A stretch of 64,000 nucleotides of DNA from Angiostrongylus vasorum (taxonomy: Eukaryota; Nematoda; Chromadorea; Rhabditida; Metastrongylidae): positions 124,001 through 188,000 of the forward strand of contig JADANN010000341.1 of assembly GCA_018806985.1 (NCBI GenBank), read 5' to 3'. The notes beneath the pieces are model-generated. The model made no database searches. It worked only from the letters and a program-made list of their open reading frames with translations, and was not told the DNA's origin. Every line of letters begins with the position of its first letter. Within the stretch, counting starts at the first letter, position 1. A program made the position numbers and the translations under genes. Below, in pieces: positions 44,542 to 55,171 of this stretch.

Positions 44542-45747
44542 ACATGGATCCATGTCGATTGCCCACAAATTTTCCTTCTTCCGATGTGGCTCTTCGTGAC
44601 CGCATCGTTTCGAATTCAGTGGAACATCACTCGAATGACGCACCGTCACTCAGTGCTGCCTTTTTATACAGGATGGTTGTTGTTTATACTGACTGTCCAT
44701 TGATAATCTTCGTTCTATCTCTGGGTGGTGCGACTGTTGGTTGCTTCTCAAATTTCCAGGAGGGAAGTAAACTCTTAAGATTAACTACTGGATCCGACAC
44801 GAAGACCCTATATCGGAAGAGCCAACAACTGTGGACAATCGACGCGTATCAACCCTGTTCTAAAGAAGACGAAAGCGCCGAAACTTTAGCGGATTAAGGC
44901 TTTTTATCGAAATCGTGTTGATTCTTCAATGAGGAAACGCGTGCTGTCTAGTCAAACCGACGTAGAAACAAAGTGCGGTTTTTGAATAGAGACCCTTGCA
45001 TTAATTCTATTACGTAATGAACGCTTCTGATGGGAAACGTGACCAACAAGAGGTCATGTTTTTGCTGCCTACATTTGGCCATCGAAATGATTTGTCGGCG
45101 TTCTGTCATAACACCTGCTTCGATATAAGGAAGTGAGCGGGGAAGTGTGTTTAAGAGTATGTAGTTCGATGACGCTCTTATTGCGTTCTCATAGAATAAG
45201 CATTTCATGACCGAATGTGCTTTCCTTTTTTCTGTTGATCGCATTTAGCGTTATGATAAGTGATCAATACCTTCTTGGCTTAGCTTAATAATTCAACAAG
45301 CTATTGACTATTAACGACGAGATGAAATGACAGTCCGTTTAAAAAATGTAAAAGATGGTCATGTCCTAATATCCCACTGTGAAATTGAATTGATGATGGA
45401 ACAGCTCTACACTAATTTTTCTCCTTTTTTCCAATCCACCTTTCGGAACATAAAGTGACCGCTGGAGAAAAATGACACAGCTTCCATCTCTCTGCACTTC
45501 GAGATGCAACGTGGGACTGATTCGGGTCTTTAAATGAAGCCACCAACTAACTACTCCCTGCCATGTCTTTGTTATGCCGCACAGACTTTTAGTGATATTT
45601 GAACCAAATGGAAAAAACTTGGTACACGTAAACAGCTCTGTAGCTATGTATTCTTAAATTCAATCGAAACTCGGAACATACAGGCTAAATGCGCAGTTTC
45701 GATCTCCTGCATCTTTCTTTCGGTCATGTTCAGTATAAAAAAAGGGT
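44542..45747. other. Repeat relics, no gene
   Basis: The stretch 44545-44850 is the terminal sequence between the two motifs. The stretch 45060-45240 resembles 7050-7220 and 30520-30680. The stretch 45260-45420 matches 55460-55620. The stretch 45480-45690 resembles 56440-56590. Confidence 0.45.
44857..44890 (+). ncRNA. Hammerhead-like motif, degenerate
   Basis: Core CTAAAGA (G5 changed to A), stem II near GACG/CGCC, GAAA, ACTT, then AGC. It faces the minus-strand motif at 44507-44541, leaving about 315 bases between two convergent terminal repeats, the same layout as at 6197-6720. Confidence 0.45.
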
Positions 45748-46018
45748 CGACCCCTCTGCGGTGATCAACCCTTGGTGGATGCGCCATGCATTCGACTTCA
45801 CTAAGCATCGTCGGTGGTTATTGGATGCATGTCTGGCCTGTAGAATGATTCGCGGTGGTCTACCGATGTATCGAGCCTGTGCTGCTATCCTCCCAGACAA
45901 GTCTGGAACCAAGTTGCCGACCTTGTAGGGATGGAGGGCTTGGTGGGCCTAGGGCGCGAATATTGATCCCATGTATAGTTGCAGGGCGCCCTGCGACCAC
46001 TGCGTTACACGTGCCCCC
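45748..46018 (-). mobile_element. tRNA-like SINE, copy 6
   Basis: Minus-strand head GGGCACGTGTAACGCAGTGG with A box TAACGCAGTGG. The B box (GGGATCAATA) is worn. The body is intact, with AAGTTGGCAACTTGGTTCC-like and ACAGGCTCGATACATCGG words. It has no counterpart at the same place in other units. Confidence 0.65.
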
Positions 46019-46059
46019 CTGTCTTCGGGGAGTAAGCCGATGATATAGTAAATTTGAAG

Positions 46060-46687
46060 AGAGATATTTGAGAGATTGAGATATTTGAAGAGGTAGAATT
46101 TGAAAAACATAGCTTGTTTACACAAACATTTTAATAACCCGTCTTCACATGAGAGTTGCAGCAGTTCTAGTGCTCGCTTCATTGTCTAGATGCATTCACT
46201 GGCAGCATTTACACGGGAGTTCGGCAGAGGATTGACGGCTTAGAGGTTGATTTCGGGTATGAATACGGTTAGCCTAGGCACGCCCTAAATCAGCGCATCT
46301 TTTCGAAAAGCCGGATGCCTGATGCAACCTCCATATTCAGAAAGCTGTAAGTCCCCAGGAAATACACTTGAAAATGATATGAGTTAGAGCCAATTCATAA
46401 TAGCCATTTCTCCCCTTCATATATGTTGAAATCAACATATGTCAGATCGTCCATGTTAAAAGTGGCAATACCATTTCAAAAGCATGTGTTTCGAAAGCAG
46501 GTCACATATAACAAAGCTCGACGTCGAGTTGAGCCCCTATTCGATGCAAGGAACGTTTGTCGCTGTAGCGAAATCTGCCCTGAGTGGATATCGAGAGTTA
46601 AGAGCTTTCAGGAAACTAGGTAACAGTGCCAGGATGTACTTTTGTTCATTGGTAAGCTAACACGAAATTGTTAGCAAATATTTATTG
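46060..46687 (-). repeat. Family Y repeat copy
   Basis: In order: cttgtttacacaaacatttt, gttctagtgctcgcttcattg, gcagaggattgacggcttag, ggcacgccc, the palindrome at 46421-46440, then gaaagcaggtcacatataac. It is closed by a hammerhead motif at 46688-46722. It parallels 57540-58175. Confidence 0.6.
46421..46440. other. Family Y palindrome, base form
   Basis: ATATGTTG-AAAT-CAACATAT, a perfect inverted repeat of 9 base pairs with a 2-base loop. It is flanked by the conserved word gtcagatcgt. Confidence 0.7.
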
Positions 46688-46722
46688 GGCTAGTGTTTCA
46701 ACATCTTCCTCTTCTTCAGACC
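46688..46722 (-). ncRNA. Hammerhead-like motif
   Basis: Core CTGAAGA and GAAA are present, but stem I is worn (GGT against AGCC) and stem III reads ACAC. Confidence 0.45.
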
Positions 46723-47044
46723 GATGTTCCAAATCTATGGTCAGCAGCCGTTGGTCTACACGATGTGGGTTCCTTTGTCGTACTTAGTCAAATCATCTTC
46801 AGTGGGATACCGCTCGAATGAAGTGCCTTCACATGCGCCAAGGTGTTTTTAAGTTTCTCTGCGCCGACCATGCTCCTCTGATATTTCTATTTTATCTTTC
46901 CTATACAATATATTCCACAGCTCTATCTGAAAATTGTTCTGTTGACTCCACTTTTTGAAAATTTTATCTCAAACTCCTGATTGGAAACGTGCCGATTGGG
47001 AACCAAATATGCATTTTTTGTAATGGAAACACGATAAAAGATGA
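46723..47044. other. Companion sequence of the motif, non-coding
   Basis: Matches 40040-40260 and 58210-58420 (cgatgtgggttc, gctcgaatgaa). It ends where SINE copy 7 begins. No coding sequence seen. Confidence 0.45.
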
Positions 47045-47302
47045 AGCTCTCGGCGTTGATAAATCCCTGAGGGATGAGGTATTCTTTCGACTTCATTAAG
47101 CATCTTTTGGAGGTGATTGAATGCATACATATCTGGGCTTTACAATGACTCGCGGTGGCCTACCGATGTATCGAGCCAGTGCTCCCATACGAGTCTGGTA
47201 CCAATTTGCCGACCCCGGAGAGATGGAAGGCTCGGTGGGTCATGGGCGCGGGGATCGATTCCACATGGCAGGGCTCCACCGCCCACTGCGCCACACGCGC
47301 CC
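47045..47302 (-). mobile_element. tRNA-like SINE, copy 7
   Basis: Minus-strand head GGGCGCGTGTGGCGCAGTGG, very close to the family consensus, with A box TGGCGCAGTGG and B box GGAATCGATCC. It is about 12 bases shorter in the middle (GTATGGGAGCACTGGC). It lies in sequence like 40370 onward (compare 47320-47370), so it split an older repeat. Confidence 0.72.
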
Positions 47303-48244
47303 TAATGAAAGTGAAAATACATCGAATAGCAAATTTTTGTAATGCATCCATCTGAAAGCTACTTGTCAATTCAGTGCTGTCGTCGAATTGTGGCAGTGAT
47401 TGGTACTACCCGTAATGACTGGAGTTATCAAGTACTAAAGAAGACAACCATCACTAATTGGTGAGCGTGACCCTCAAACATCGTCTTCACCATGGTACTC
47501 ATATTCATATTAGCTCATCTCCTAAATGTCGAATTGAAACCAAGATATTTTTTACCTTCCCCTAACTAGCAGGGCATGTGTGCTTGAGTTGTTCACCTTC
47601 ATCGAACTATTCGAAACCATGGCGTGGGCCAGCTATGGGGACGACTTTAGAACGTATTATTGACAACAACGAGGCTTAAATAGAGAAAGCCCATCGATTC
47701 AGCATCCTATAATAGGCGTAACTATTCGGACCATTTCATATTTTTTTCACAATTTTTTCTTCCAAGGAATTTCTCAGGCATTTGTTTCTATTAAGAAGAA
47801 ACGCTCAGCGATGTTGTTGAAAGGTTGCAAAATATAACGCTACTCTTAATTCCACTTGAGAGGAAAGGTTGTCTAGTGCAATGGAAAATAATTTGGAGCA
47901 ACTTCCATTAGAGTTCAGAGCAGCGACCAACGAAAGAGGTGTGAGAATATCGCGGACACATCAGTCAGAGATTTCAGCTAAGACAATTTGTGTCTTCAAA
48001 CAGCAAGAACCATTTTAATACATTTTCAGCAAGAAACTGTTGATTTCGTGTAAGGAGATATGCATCGTATTTTGACACCCACAGATAATCGAAAAAAAAA
48101 ACACTTTGTCGAACATGAAATTTTTTAGTTCGTAGAGGAAACCTCGCTATGATGGATCGTTCAGGAGGCTGTGAGGAAAAAAGCTAACCATTCAATTTGA
48201 AACTATGCAAAATTGACGAAAACATATTTGATGCACTTCATTTT
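47303..48244. other. Downstream flank of the second gene copy
   Basis: Matches 23140-23990 in the same orientation. The AATAAA of the intact gene is not kept here (CTAAAAAA near 48125). No coding sequence seen. Confidence 0.5.
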
Positions 48245-50806
48245 TCAACCTCTCACAGTGACAGAGACTCCCGCGAAGCTTGATCCTAATGGCCCAGCTC
48301 TCAAGGCACCAGCCACCCTGTTCATCACGCCCTGCCACATTTGGATCGACCAATTTGCCATGATGACATTGGTAGTCTAAACAGAAGTCTTACATTGATA
48401 TTAAAATCCCGGTAATAACATATTAGAAATAATCTGACCGAGACAGTTCCAGAAATGGTCAAGTGTTCTGCTGGCACAGCCACAATGTCCGTTAATGGGT
48501 TCTCGAACATACACATGTTATTCGGCATTGCGGTGCACACACTTGTCACAGTATTGCTGATAATAATGCAGTTTCCCGGAACGTCCGCCATAACTGTAAC
48601 AAATGTCGAGCGACTATCTCTTCCCAACGAAAATCGTGGGCAGATGAAGAACCACCTAACTGCCTGCTCTTTTTAAAGAAGACGTGATTTTGGCGTTCTG
48701 TATTAAATGTGAATACAGTGGGAATCTTTCGGAAACAGCTATGAATGACTAAAATAGAACAAAAAGCATTGAAGGAGTAGGTTTCTGTTTACACTGACAG
48801 AAGGTTAAATTCTCGTTTAACTTGCATCGCCTCGCACTAGGGTTTGTGACAAAGTGCTTCCATTAATATAAACATTATCTGCGGTTTTTATATATAGCAC
48901 TGTTCTCCCAAAGAAAGTAGCAAGCAACTCTCAGTGAAGGGTAGAAAGGAATCGATACGTGGATTTTATCGTGAAGCTCATCGAAGTCATATATAAGGTG
49001 AACACGACCCGCAATGAATTATCTTCGAGCAATCGATGCGCTTCGCGTAGTCGAAATGATCATGTCCAAATTGCAGCTGCGTACGCATGATTTCTGAGCG
49101 TTGTTTCAATGCTCAGTTCATACAAATTTAATAAGCGATAAGAAAAAGCTCTCGGCGTTGATCAATCCCTGAGGGATGCGCTATGCGTTTGATTTCATTA
49201 AATATCCTTGGAGGATATTGAATGCATATCTGGTATTTACAATGACTCGCGGTGGCGTACCGATGTATCCAGCCCAGCGCTGCTATCCTCCCAGACAAGT
49301 CTGGTACCAATTGACGACCCCAGAGGGGATGGAAGGGATTGTTGGGCTATGGGCGCAGGGGATCGACTCCACGTGTGTGTGCGCAGTGGCGCCTCCCACC
49401 ACTGCGCCACACGCGCCCCTCTTAATAAGCGATAAATAGATTAATCTCTGTTTAGGCTGTGGAGATTTGTCATTACGTATAGTTGGCGCAAATCGCATGT
49501 GCGCATCTCCGGATGATGTGAAGCTAACAAGCAGGATTAAACACTGACCTGTAATTTGGTTGTTTCCCGCCGCTGGATTGACGAGCACATTATCGCACTG
49601 AAGTGGAGCGTAATTGGTTTGTACAGTAAGTTGGGCCAAAATGGCAGATATCACATCAGGAAAGAGACCAGCACGACGACCTTGTTCCTCTAGTACATCA
49701 AGTACCTAAAGCAGCCCACTTTTTAAATCGAAGTGATCTGCATTAGCTGTGCCATGAAACACGGAGGAAGTGCTGCAACAGCAACTTGACTTTTTCTTTT
49801 CATAAAACTCACTGCCTGCATCAGCAGACGTTGTACGAACGACCGAACTGCCATGCCACTTCTTAAAATTCCTGGAAGCTGGGATGCGATATTATCTCGG
49901 GAAGTCCAAATCATTCTGACAGGCAGGGTAAATCCATTGACGGTAAAGCTTACATTCCTTTCCTGTAAAATGGGAAAAATTCAGTGCGGTACTCGATTTA
50001 GGCTTCCATTTTCTCATTTTCCCCTGATAGTTCTCCTTATACACTGGAGAGAGCGGTACACACTGGAGTATGTAGGCCATATCGCTATTGTAAAACTGCT
50101 CCTATGCTTGCTATTTACAACATAAATGGTGGTATTAGTCTCAGTAGTAGTTATATGCTTCCTTTTTATTTTCCTCGTACACATTCACTCGCTTCGTTAT
50201 TCAGAAAAGCGCGGCATTCCTTACACAAGACGAAGTAGTAGTGAAGGCCAGTAAACAAAAGAAAAACACACTGAGCTTCTCATTTTTGCTTGGCAGTGGA
50301 GGTTGGGCTTATCAGTTTTTTGAGACTGGGAACAATCCACGGTTTGCTTTAAAAAGTTGACGGATTAAATGTTCTATTTTATAACAATAGGTACAATAAA
50401 AACTTGCACGAAATGTTAAGGTGAGTATACAATGGATGAATACCTTCGCCCTAATGAGGTTTTCTTGAGAAGACTAAAAATGTCAAGTGTTTTTAGTTCT
50501 TAGATCCCACACATCTAGTAGAGACCGAAGACGAGGTGAGGACCTTCCATGGACAACGGTGAAGTGTTCAAATTGCAAAAATTTCCATCCTTGGAGAAAT
50601 TTTTTGGAGGCTATGGCCTGCCATTTCAAGAGCATATGCTTCTTTTCAACGTCAATAATACAGATAAGACTGTCTACTAGAAAACAGCATTTATTTTACT
50701 CGATACCTTGACCAGGTGGCAATTGCCCACATCCCAACGCCGGTGAGACTGCCAAAAGTAGACTTATCAGAAATGCCAGCTCCAGTGGAGTTTTTGAGCT
50801 TGTCAT
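48245..50806 (-). pseudogene. Second copy of the secreted-protein gene; all exons present, one frame shift
   Basis: Exons: 50806-50707, 49962-49813, 49705-49549, 48593-48439 and 48376-48245. All introns are GT-AG. Exon 1 encodes a strong signal peptide (ELAFLISLLLAVSPALG) and CGQLPPGQ. Exon 2 starts GAAAGGAATG where the intact gene has CAAGGAATG. That one extra base shifts the frame at the first junction. After this point every exon is open in the proper frame: MIWTSRDNIASQLPG, DVLEEQGRRAGLFPDV, a GNCIIISNTVTSVC block and VIMANWSIQMWQ...VSVTVRG. Intron 3 is 955 bases because a SINE sits in it. It is either a very recent pseudogene, a sequencing error, or a gene rescued by an acceptor I cannot see. 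The poly(A) signal is also worn. Confidence 0.7.
49148..49421 (-). mobile_element. tRNA-like SINE, copy 8, inside intron 3 of the second gene copy
   Basis: Minus-strand head GGGCGCGTGTGGCGCAGTGG, then TGGGAGGCGCCAC and a B box like GGAGTCGATCC. The body follows the family. It lies in the same strand as the gene and enlarges intron 3 from 394 bases (intact copy) to 955. It is absent from the introns at 24.4 and 59.7 kb, so it was inserted after the gene copies separated. Confidence 0.72.
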
Positions 50807-52084
50807 GCTTCAACTAGATTCCAATAATGTTAGCACTTCTTGGAGGAAGAGAGCTGAAAAGAATTTGTTTGTTGAGAGCAGTTGGGAAAGACTGAAAGAA
50901 TTTCATGTCACTGCCATTCGATATTCGCCTACGGGACAATAAATATCGTTTTCTCACAGCAGAGAATTAAAATTCGAGACAAAGCCGTTAAATCGTGAAG
51001 GAGACAGATGTTAACAAAACTGCTTTCGATAATCGATCGTGAGCAATTGAATGTCAGTGTCCTTTCGCCTACTGTAAATAAAGGTGCAAAACCAATCACA
51101 TACCGTAAGTTATCAATGGCCATCATTATTTAAAAACATGCAGGTGACTATTTCTTGAACTGGGCATGTACATTACACGTTGAAAAGAAGTCCGGGAAAA
51201 AACACGGACAATATTGCTTAGAGAGCTTTGCGGAATTCCATCAAAATTATTCTTACCACGCTAATGTCCAAGATGTTTGGACGATTTTGTGTGCAACGTT
51301 TCATTCGCACACAAAAAATCTGTGCAAGGACGTATTTAAGTGTTATCGGCTTAGCGAATCAGGATTAGTCACAATAAAGAAACTTCACACTTTACGCTGC
51401 TCCTTCGCTGAGAATTCGCATACCAACTGGAAAGAAGCAGTTTAGCAGATTTATATAACTTTGTTATCATTAGGAATGTGCTATAAAACGCTAAGAAATT
51501 TATATAGATTCGGGAAATAAGGAAGTTCCATGCCGCTCATCAAAACAGCATTAATGCATTGCATTATAATAGCTGTGAGAGTAATTAAATAAATAAATAA
51601 TAATAAGTAAAAAATAATAAATAAAGGAGTTGCTGTCAGCTCTTTACGACGGTGTGATTTAAAGAACAATAGAGAAATCTTTTCAAGAATGCTGGACGTA
51701 AGCCGTTTCATGGGATACAGCATTCCCAACAACGCTTTTTATGCGGCAATACCGTCGAATTAGACAGGGAATGTTTCAATAACGACGAAAAGTCATTCAA
51801 TTCGCCGTTAGAACGAGACAGAAGACAATATTCTGCGAGAACGAATATTTTCTTTTCAAAAATGAAAACCGCAAAACAACTTTCAAAACCTTAACTTTAA
51901 AATTCCGATTCCGCGTCATCCTAGGAAGTATGGGAATCACAGCGTTGCCTTCGCCGACTTTCCCTATTTCTCGTTTATCATACCTGTAGAATAGAAACTT
52001 CTTCGATTCCTATCCAGCATTTATTCTTGAGATTCACGAAGTGACCTCCCATCATTTTGGGTAGAACGGCGTTAATCGCGAAGG
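50807..52084 (-). repeat. Upstream region of the second gene copy
   Basis: The proximal promoter block is at 50901-50950. The distal blocks (51100-51720) parallel 61550-62170 and 42185-42720. An AT-rich run of aataaataaataataataag lies at about 51590-51630. The plus-strand frame 51155-51445 is not preserved in the other upstream copies. Confidence 0.5.
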
Positions 52085-52350
52085 GAGCATATGGCGCAGT
52101 AGTCGGAGGCGCCCTGTAATACACACATAGGATCGATTCCCCGCTCTACATGTTCACCAAGTCCTCCATCCCTACGGGGTGGCCAGTTGGTACCAGACCT
52201 GGAAGGATAGCAGTACTGCTCAATAAATCGCTAGGCCATCTCGAGCCATTGTAAAAGGCCAGACGTGCATTCAATCACCTCCAATGATGCTCGATGAGGT
52301 GTAGTGCATGGCGCCTCTTGATAGGTTGATCAACGCCGAGGGGGCTTCAT
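52085..52350 (+). mobile_element. tRNA-like SINE, copy 9
   Basis: A box TGGCGCAGTAG (52092-52102) and B box GATCGATTCC (52131-52140), both close to the pol III consensus. It lies between gene upstream DNA and block B, as copies 3 and 10 do, so this insertion belongs to the ancestral unit. Confidence 0.72.
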
Positions 52351-52377
52351 ACTTTTTGTCCATATGACCTTAGTCCT

Positions 52378-52740
52378 CCTAATGGTTTACCGTCTAATTG
52401 TGGCCGGAAGGTGTTCGTGAGTGTTGGACTGCGATGTACAGAGGGGGAATTCATCTCCCTGGCAGGGTCTTCCGTGCTGAGAGGGAGTGCAGCGTTTCCA
52501 TCAGGAAGCCCAGCTAAGAATAAACCAATACCACAATCCCCGGCCATCAAAGTCGCATGGTGGCAAATCTCCCCTGATCCACAAGGGCTGCGACTACCTG
52601 CTGTGGTGAAGTCCTGGAGCAGACTCTGGCGAGGCTGAACTCGGGATTCTAGGGAACCTCAAGGCTTAACTGGCAAATCTCCGGAAAAATGGAGATTATG
52701 CTGAGGCTCGCACAACCAATGAGGATGGCCATTCAAGAAT
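52378..52740 (+). repeat. Family X repeat, copy 3
   Basis: Inserted between SINE copy 9 and block B, where the other units have none. It starts TTTACCGTCTAATTGTGGCC and ends CCGGAAAAATGGAGATTATG. The minus strand keeps a 67-codon frame similar to those of copies 1 and 2. Confidence 0.6.
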
Positions 52741-54473
52741 CATGTATCAAGCATGAGGGCTAGCAGAGTTTGTTTTTGACCGCTAACGCAGTTTGTAGTT
52801 AGAGTTTAGCCTTCGTCACCTTTATATGATGTTTGATGCTCTGTCATGCTGTTCTTTGAAAACGCTGACTGGAATATTGCCCAGTCCAACCTAGTGGAGA
52901 GAACTCCGTAGAATACATGATGTGATTCTGTAAATTAGATTTGATAGGGGTAAATCTGGGAACGGATGTTTTTGTTTCTTTTTCAGCATTCCCTAAAACT
53001 CTAAAAAGCATACAAGAAAAGACTTTTTTTCTATATTTTTACAATTTCCATGGTTATCTCCACATTAAACAACCCACGAATAGCAAATGTTGTCCACTAA
53101 TTGTAATTCTGAATATCCGACATACTTGGGACTTCAGTTCTGCCGTTCGGCGTGACCTCATCTTTTTTCCAATGTTTGCTTTTCACAAGTGCTTCCCTTC
53201 TGGGAGAAATATTTCGTTTTGACAAACTCCGTTTATTTCGCTGGAATGGTGAAAAGAACAGCACGTAAGGATTATTCAAACCAAAATATTCAATAATTCC
53301 AAATATTCGCCTTTAATTTCACGAAACTGCCGCATGAATCACTGTCGGCATATTCCCGGTGAGATTTCGTCTTCGTTTCAATTTCAAAGGCATCCACTAA
53401 TGCATTTGCCATCGCAAGAATATTGAAGGTTTAGGGCAAAAAGAGAACAAAGCCAAAGTTTCAGTGGATCCAGTAGAGTTGTGAGTAAAGTCGACATACT
53501 TTCTTTGCACATTCGAAAAAACATATGGCTAAACTATAAAGCCAATTCAACATTTCGCCTCCTTCACCTAGCCAGGGAAATCCCGGATGTCAAGAGATTG
53601 TATTGTCGTGGAAATCAGATTTCATTAAATTTATTTTTCCTTGGTCTTCTTTACGTTTTCACAACGTCTGCTGGTCGTATCCAGTTTTAATTGGCGATTT
53701 GCCGAAGCGTTTTTTGTGGTCGGGGACTAAAGGTAAGGCTGGCGATTAGCCGGAAATTTCTTGATACTGCAGAGTTATATGGAATGTTACTTTATTTGGA
53801 CAGCTGTTTTCGTTCGACATTGAAAAGCTGTATTGCTGTCCAAGAGGTTAGAGAAGAGCAAATATAAAATAGTTCGAAATCTTTAAATGATACTTTGGAA
53901 TGACCTCTACAAACATGTTAAAGGTAAAGAGAAAATCCGGTTTCCTACTAGAGCAGCAAAAAGATAATTTCCAATTTTGGACATTTTCTCAATATCTTTC
54001 ACTTTTTTTTGAAAGTGAAATTTTAGTCAGTAAGCCTCATGCTAACTACTAATAACAAGCATGGTAGAGTATACAATCTTTTAGAGTGATCCAGGATCAC
54101 CTAACTTCAAAATCTAGAGCAAAACAACTGCAGAAGTGCTCTGGATAGCAGCTCGTGCTTAAAACGCGATTCCTCCAATTGAAGGTTTCTAGTAACCAAG
54201 TTTTGGGAGTACCAGATGACTCGCAGCATCAGTTTGCAACGAGACAGGTTTGCGGCTGCTAATATTTTTGTCGAAAGGTAGTTTATTCCAGTACTGCTTG
54301 TACAGCAAATGGCGAAAGTTGTTTAGGTGTTGTTTGAGCACTCGCCTATTGGCCTGATAGTAGTATCATCCTGTTAAATGAACAACGCAGTGTTGAAAAA
54401 CTCAATTTGAACAACATATTATTTGATATTGGACTTAGTTAATATCGCAAATACTTAATTCCTTGGATACTTG
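52741..54473 (+). repeat. Block B and repeat W of the third unit
   Basis: Matches 26630-28030 and 62850-64000: cctgtgggtgatg-like start, agaactccgtagaatacatga, TTATTTTTCCTTGGTCTTC, TCCAAGAGGTTAGAGAAGAG. It ends with repeat W (54060-54240). The part from 53560 onward also mirrors 20820-21420. Confidence 0.55.
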
Positions 54474-54850
54474 GATGGGCTAGTCTTCACCGGCTTTGCT
54501 GGCTCAAGCACAATCTCCATTTTTTTCGGAGTGCTGCAGGTTTAGCGGTTGTGGTTCCCTGGAGTCCCGAGGTCAGTCTAGCCAAAAGTGTGCCTCAAGT
54601 CGTCATCACCACAGACAGTCGCCACCCTTGTGGATCATAGGGAGGTTTGCCATCATGCCACTAGTTATATAGCAGGACGTTGGCAAATCCTGGTATTCGA
54701 TTACACTTAGCTGGATTTCCTGATAGGGAAGGTCGGACTCCTTCTCAGCTTGGGAGACCCTGTCAAAGGGATGAATTCCCTCACTGTACATCGGAGCCCG
54801 ATACCCAGGAACACCTCTCAGCCACGATGAGGCGGCAACACCGTAGGAGG
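54474..54850 (-). repeat. Family X repeat, copy 4
   Basis: Minus strand, full length: CCGTAGG-side start with TCATCGTGGCTGAGAGG, then ACAGGGTCTCCCAAGC-like, CATGATGGCAAACCTCCC and CCGAAAAAAATGGAGATTG. It is the mirror of copy 2. The minus-strand frame 55010-54606 extends beyond the repeat and is not kept elsewhere. Confidence 0.55.
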
Positions 54851-55135
54851 CACTAAAGGAGTTGCTTGACGAAGAAGCAGACTGAAGTTTGATTTTACTC
54901 TTAAACAACCCAACAAGGTCGAGAATAAAGTCCCAGCTGTGGAACACTCTTGCAGACCGACTTACAGTAGTAAAGGAACAAAGAATTATTGGAAGCAGCT
55001 CCAAAAACAACCAAGTCTGAAGAACCGTTGTCAGGACCTTTGCGACTTCAATGTTTTGCTAACCTGCACTGATGAACGAAGATAAGAATTCTAGGGTTAT
55101 TGAGCTAACTCGAGGTTGATAAAAACGGTTATTCG

Positions 55136-55171
55136 GGCTAACGTTTCGACGTCTTTGTCGCCTTCAGAGCT
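55136..55171 (-). ncRNA. Hammerhead-like motif
   Basis: Stem I AGCT against AGCC (three pairs), core CTGAAGG (A9 changed to G), stem II GAC/GTC, GAAA, ACGT and GTT. C3 is kept, unlike the mirror copy at 19841. Confidence 0.52.

Noticed and set aside
51155..51445. Plus-strand frame of 96 codons
   Set aside because: It is opposite to the gene upstream region, and the frame is interrupted in the copies at 42.3 and 61.7 kb.
54606..55010. Minus-strand frame of 134 codons with a hydrophobic start
   Set aside because: It runs through a family X repeat and arm sequence. The mirror at 19960-20400 is not open in the same frame.
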